From: Phallusia mammillata
Lineage: Eukaryota > Chordata > Ascidiacea > Phlebobranchia > Ascidiidae
Direction: 5' to 3'
NCBI GenBank assembly: GCA_003260075.1
Contig: QLIY01000017.1
Span: forward strand, 62,001-126,000
Length of the DNA stretch: 64,000 nt
Shown: piece by piece, positions 59,931 to 64,000 of the stretch
Layout: the number at the start of each line of letters is the position of its first letter
How positions within the stretch are numbered: the first letter of the stretch is position 1
Made by a program: the position numbers and the translations under genes
The notes under the pieces: model-generated
Told to the model about the DNA's origin: nothing
What the model saw: the letters and a program-made list of their open reading frames with translations, nothing else
Databases searched by the model: none

Positions 59931-62865
59931 GTTTTCATCTCAGATTTTAAACTATAGTTATGTTATGTATACGCTCCTGCACAGTTACTATTTTAAATTT
60001 AATAGTAACTTTTCTGGCACTAAACTTTCAAAGCCAAATTTAAGCTGCACAGGCAACTGATTTTTAAAGTGATTGGTGTCACGCCCCTGTGCAATCAGTA
60101 TTTTAATAATAACTTGTGCCTAGTAGCCTACTGAACTTTGAAACATAAATTAAAGCAGCAAAGTCAATACTGCGGTGCACAAGCAAACAGCTCTCATAAA
60201 ACGTAAAACGTGCTTCCGAAACCACATATTTGTAAAGTTGCCGTAACCAATGCTAGCGCTGCACAAAACAGAGTCAGCTTGCTGTTCACACATCCCTGAT
60301 TTCTGACAAAGCAAATCTATCTACTTTTCATCGTCCACAGGGTGGCAATTATCTTGACAAAAATCTCGGTTCTTTGGTAACGCAAAAACCATATCGCTAT
60401 TATTGTTGTTACTGTACATTGAAAATCGATCTCGGATCAACGTTGACCCGATAAACAGCGGCTTGGGCCCGAAGTGACGCATCGAAATTTAACTCAGTTA
60501 ACAACAACTATCTTTTGTGCTCCGGCAGGAAAGGTATGGGACTGTGGTTAAGCCACAAACCTCTGTCATTCAACAAGCGACGTTATCGACAAGCAATTGG
60601 TAAATGCAATAAAACTGTGACAGATTGGTTTACTCGAAAACGCCACAGCGTCCTTCACCACGGGTCGTCTATTATGACGTCAAAGTTCCATCCCACCTAC
60701 GTTCTATAACTAAACAAGTGAGACACATTTTGTCTACCTGTGCCCAATAAGTACGCACCTTGCGAATAGCATAGGAACACGTCTGGACAAAATTGCAATA
60801 AATTATTATTAGCCAATAATCCCATAAAACGCGACGTAAAAGAGACTACCTGACGTTTAATAGCTATCTGTGGCGCTCCTAATCTTCGCGTTGCCTGTAG
60901 TCAAGGAGATTTTCATTGGAAGCAAACAACTTTTTGATGGAATTTTAATGATTAACTGAGTCACTGCGATGCGCTAGTGCGACACGACAGCCTACAACCT
61001 TGTGTACACAACTGTGAATAGGCACCTTCGCGAAACTTTGAAAGGAGCAACGCCGCCGACAATCATTTTTACGTGGGATGGCTCAAGCAAAAACTCGCAT
61101 TTTTCTTTGTCAGAAAAAGCAAAATCGTATTTTTTCTAAACACCTAAAAGCGTGCAAAAAGTTCTTAAATATAGGATCGTAAATCATTTAACAAAATGAT
61201 AGTAAATTATAGATTCCGTTTTCATACCAAAAACATTAACATACGAAAAAATGTGTTTGTGATAAAACGTCTGTTTCCCTTCGTCAGAAATTAAGAGTCT
61301 ATAAAAGCGACAATGTTTCCTATAGGGAGAAAATGTTCTCATTTTGCTTGTCTAAACAATTAGCGGATGATTCGTAAACTTTCTACAATGCGAGTCACCT
61401 TGTTTTGTTAAACATCAAACTCGTGGCTTCACTGCATTTATTGATGCGAAAAGCGACCACAATTATCAAATGATCTATGAAAATATCACGGTATATAGAC
61501 TATAGTTCATAAAGAGCTAAAGCTATTCATAAAAATGACACTTGCGGAAAAGCTTTCCCCAAAGTTTGAAATAAATAAAATATCTACCTTTTATCAAATA
61601 TATGTCGAATTTCGAGCAGTGAGTTGCCCCCCCCCCCCCCCCCCCCCCCCCAAACCGGTTCGCTGGTTCGGGTTCAGTTCCGGTTCGACTCCCTGGTTGA
61701 AATCGTCCAGTTTCAATTGAGCTATCTATCTTTTAGTTTTAATAAACAAAACTGTCATTAATTTCACTTGGTGGTGCATTTAAATTGTTTTAAAATTCTT
61801 TTAATTATATTAAAGCCGAAAATGATTGTAATGAGGAGGATTTCGAAACATTTTCAAATGTTGTCTGAGAACAAGTTCCTGCATGATAAAAAGAACATAT
61901 CTCCAAAAATGGACATGCACTCCCAAAAGGGCGTATGATATACCTGGAGATTGTCATCAACAGCGTTTGTAAGTGGTTAAATGCTGTTTTTGTTGCACCT
62001 ATGTTTTTTCGTGGACATAGAAATAACACGAGCTGAAAATTCCAGGGTTCGCTCATGGGATGTTTGTGTTGGGACAGAAAACAATTTGTCTTCCTGTTGT
62101 TTCGGACTTCGGAGCTAGGTTTGCTTGAATTTTTCGTAGATACGTTTTGAATAATGTGTGGTGAAGTGACTGGCATCACTGCACAATGGCCTAATGTATC
62201 TTTGCAAGATGCTTTCCCTGTTAGTCTAACATATTTGCGATTGTACTGAGATAGGTTCATTTGAATATTATTGGCTCGCACTCGCCACATTTATTTTCGG
62301 TATCAGTTCAGTTGTTGACAAAATACAAGCAAATTTTTGTTCAAATGCCCCCCCCCCCAGATAGGTTCATTTGAATATTATTGGCTCGCACTCGCCACAT
62401 TTATTTCGGTATCAGTTCAGTTGTTAGACAAAATACAAGCACATTTTTGTTGTTGGTCAAACTGTTGTATATGCCTCATTAATCTTGTGCTTGTTATTTA
62501 GCGTTTTGTATCCATCTGTCAAGTGTCACACGAAGTTGTTGTTTTTTTGTTTCATTTTCAGAGCTAAACAAGTTTTTTAATGCGTATTATTTCTAAGACA
62601 AAGATGATTTAAAGACTCGTTCCTTGCAGATCAGACCATGTTAAACTAAAAACACACAATGAGGTTTAGGAATTTTACCTGGTAAATATAAAGGAAACTG
62701 CATGTCTGGAGACTTAAAAGTTCAAACAAATGGCCAGTGTGTGACCTGGTTCACTAAAAACTTGGTCTCACAGCTCTAACCACAACAACAAGGTACACAT
62801 ATATTTTTTTCTGACATTAATCTTGTGAAATGTGCAAAAGTTCACTTTACTTTTTGCCTTGTAAG
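59931..62865. other. Divergent spacer between ANKUB1 (-) and the ANKS1-type gene (+)
   Basis: No convincing exon. It contains a 25-base C tract at 61627-61651 without an obvious flanking duplication, and a duplication at 62249-62450. A 161-codon frame at 61805-62290 (-) begins with ATG but shows no domain, repeats or splice partner, and overlaps the duplicated segment, so I do not call it a gene. Confidence 0.5.
62249..62450. repeat. Duplication across oligo-C run 62348-62358
   Basis: About 98 bp beginning AGATAGGTTCATTTGAATAT is repeated after eleven C residues with a few single-base differences. Confidence 0.8.
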
Positions 62866-63869
62866 ATGGGTAAAGATCAGGAACTTCTGGAAGCAGCTCG
62901 GACAGGAAATTTAGCCATAATTGAGAGATTACTGTCACCAAAGGCAAAGTCAACAACTCGTACATTTGTAGCCAGCTTTGGGTAAGATCTAATTTATTTT
63001 TGATTTCGTCACAATTGTTATTAAACAGAAAATCAACCAACTTAATTGTATTGAAACATTTTCCATTTGGAACCAGGGATAGAATATCCAAATTTTAAGT
63101 TGATTGTGATTATTTGAAACCTAAAACTTTTAAACTACCAATTTGTTGAAAACAGATTTGACATAGATGCTAACAGTTACTGTATGTTATTGTTACCCCC
63201 CCCCCCTAAACTACCAATTTGTTGAAAACAGATTTGACATAGATGCTAACAGTTGTTATTGTTATATATCATTTTGCTTTGCACTTTTACTTCAATAGTA
63301 TTTTACTCATATTTGTGGCTTAAAAGTTTAATACTTATCATGCTAACTTTTAAATACACTACATAGCTTCTTTTTAAACAATGCTAAAGCTTAAACAATT
63401 GGCTTGATTAGAAATACAAATGTGGCTTTGGATCCGTATTTTGCTCCAGTTTTGTTTGCTTTAGACCTACATATCAATAATTTGCCCATGTTTGCTTTGG
63501 AAGCATAACTGCTGATTTTGTTCAGGATAAAAGTGGGACCAAATGTCAACTGCCAGGACCAATCTGGATATACTCCATTGCACCATTCTGCTTTAAACGG
63601 CCATGAGTAAGAACTTTTTAAATGTGTTTTTGTTCAACTATTCTTTATGTGGTTTTGATATGGGTACTTTTTCAATGTGTTTATCACAAACATAACCATG
63701 GCCTTTTTGTAGTTTGGTTGTCAGAAATCTTTTGCAAAATTCTGCCTCAACAAATGTGTGTGACGTGAAAGGCAACTTTCCTCTGCATCTTGCTGCCTGG
63801 AGTGGAAATGCAGATATTGTTAGGTATCTACTTACACATGGACCAAGCGTTGCAAGAATTAATGAACAG
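62866..63869 (+). CDS. ANKS1: ANKS1-type ankyrin/SAM/PTB adaptor, N-terminal part (runs off the window)
   Basis: Exons 62866-62981, 63526-63606 and 63713-63869, in phase, ending with a donor at 63870. The start [20 protein letters not shown] is nearly the same as vertebrate ANKS1A/B ([14 protein letters not shown]). Ankyrin repeats follow: [20 protein letters not shown] and [20 protein letters not shown], then [10 protein letters not shown]. The glycine-rich insert of vertebrate ANKS1A after the first helix pair is absent; instead there are about 15 residues rich in Lys, Ser and Thr. Further ankyrin repeats, two SAM domains and a PTB domain are expected beyond 64000. Family role: adaptor downstream of Eph receptors. 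ANKS1A and ANKS1B cannot be told apart here. Confidence 0.92.
63131..63258. repeat. Duplication across oligo-C run 63196-63206
   Basis: About 50-60 bp beginning TAAACTACCAATTTGTTGAA is repeated after eleven C residues in the first intron of the ANKS1-type gene. Confidence 0.8.
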
Positions 63870-64000
63870 GTGCAGCTGTCATGATATAAGGAAACTGTAC
63901 ATGGATGAAGTCATCTCTTTCATAAATAGTTAATGTTTATTTTCTGTGGCGATGTGCAGTTAATTTTAAAATTTTAACACTACACTTAATTGCCAAGTGT

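Noticed and set aside
61805-62290. 161-codon frame on - starting with ATG
   Set aside because: No domain, no splice partner, no biased codon use, and its 5' part lies in a duplicated segment. Length alone is not enough in this spacer.

Overview
This window is a piece of an animal (metazoan) nuclear genome. The genes have many short exons with GT-AG introns, the base composition is AT-rich, and the gene set (TTC37/SKI3, ODF3-like, AGBL2/3 carboxypeptidase, TTC28 with a CHAT domain, ANKUB1, ANKS1) points to a deuterostome. The compact introns would suit an ascidian tunicate, but the species cannot be fixed from sequence alone. All gene models were built by hand from splice signals and reading phase. 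Within every modelled gene the exon phases agree, apart from the interrupted part of TTC28.

Layout: 59-1950 (-) a 288-aa protein with two C1 domains and a C-terminal membrane anchor, which I do not recognise as a described family. 5754-16533 (-) TTC37/SKI3, 26 exons, about 1516 aa. 17873-19733 (+) an ODF3-like gene with a second, duplicated terminal exon at 21002-21486. 23242-35274 (-) an AGBL2/3-type cytosolic carboxypeptidase with a very long C-terminal tail. 36116-42219 (-) an unrecognised 351-aa gene. 43676-56042 (-) TTC28. 57051-59930 (-) ANKUB1. 62866 to beyond the window end (+) the first three exons of an ANKS1-type gene. TTC37 and the ODF3-like gene are divergent over a partly GC-rich 1.3-kb spacer.

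Functional themes: SKI3 is the scaffold of the Ski complex that feeds mRNA to the cytoplasmic exosome. The ODF3-like protein and the carboxypeptidase are microtubule and cilium/sperm-tail genes. TTC28 and ANKUB1 are repeat-domain scaffolds. There is no operon logic; the neighbours share little beyond adjacency.

The most conspicuous non-gene signal is a set of 24 oligo-C runs (9-48 bases), all C on the + strand with no matching G runs noticed. Most separate two near-identical copies of the adjacent 50-900 bp. They fall in introns, intergenic DNA and inside conserved coding exons (AGBL, TTC28), and one replaces a conserved part of the TTC28 CHAT domain. This fits unresolved haplotype or contig overlaps better than biology. 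Real small transposons are also present: a 529-bp and a 109-bp hAT-type MITE with perfect 8-bp target duplications, and a pogo-like MITE family.
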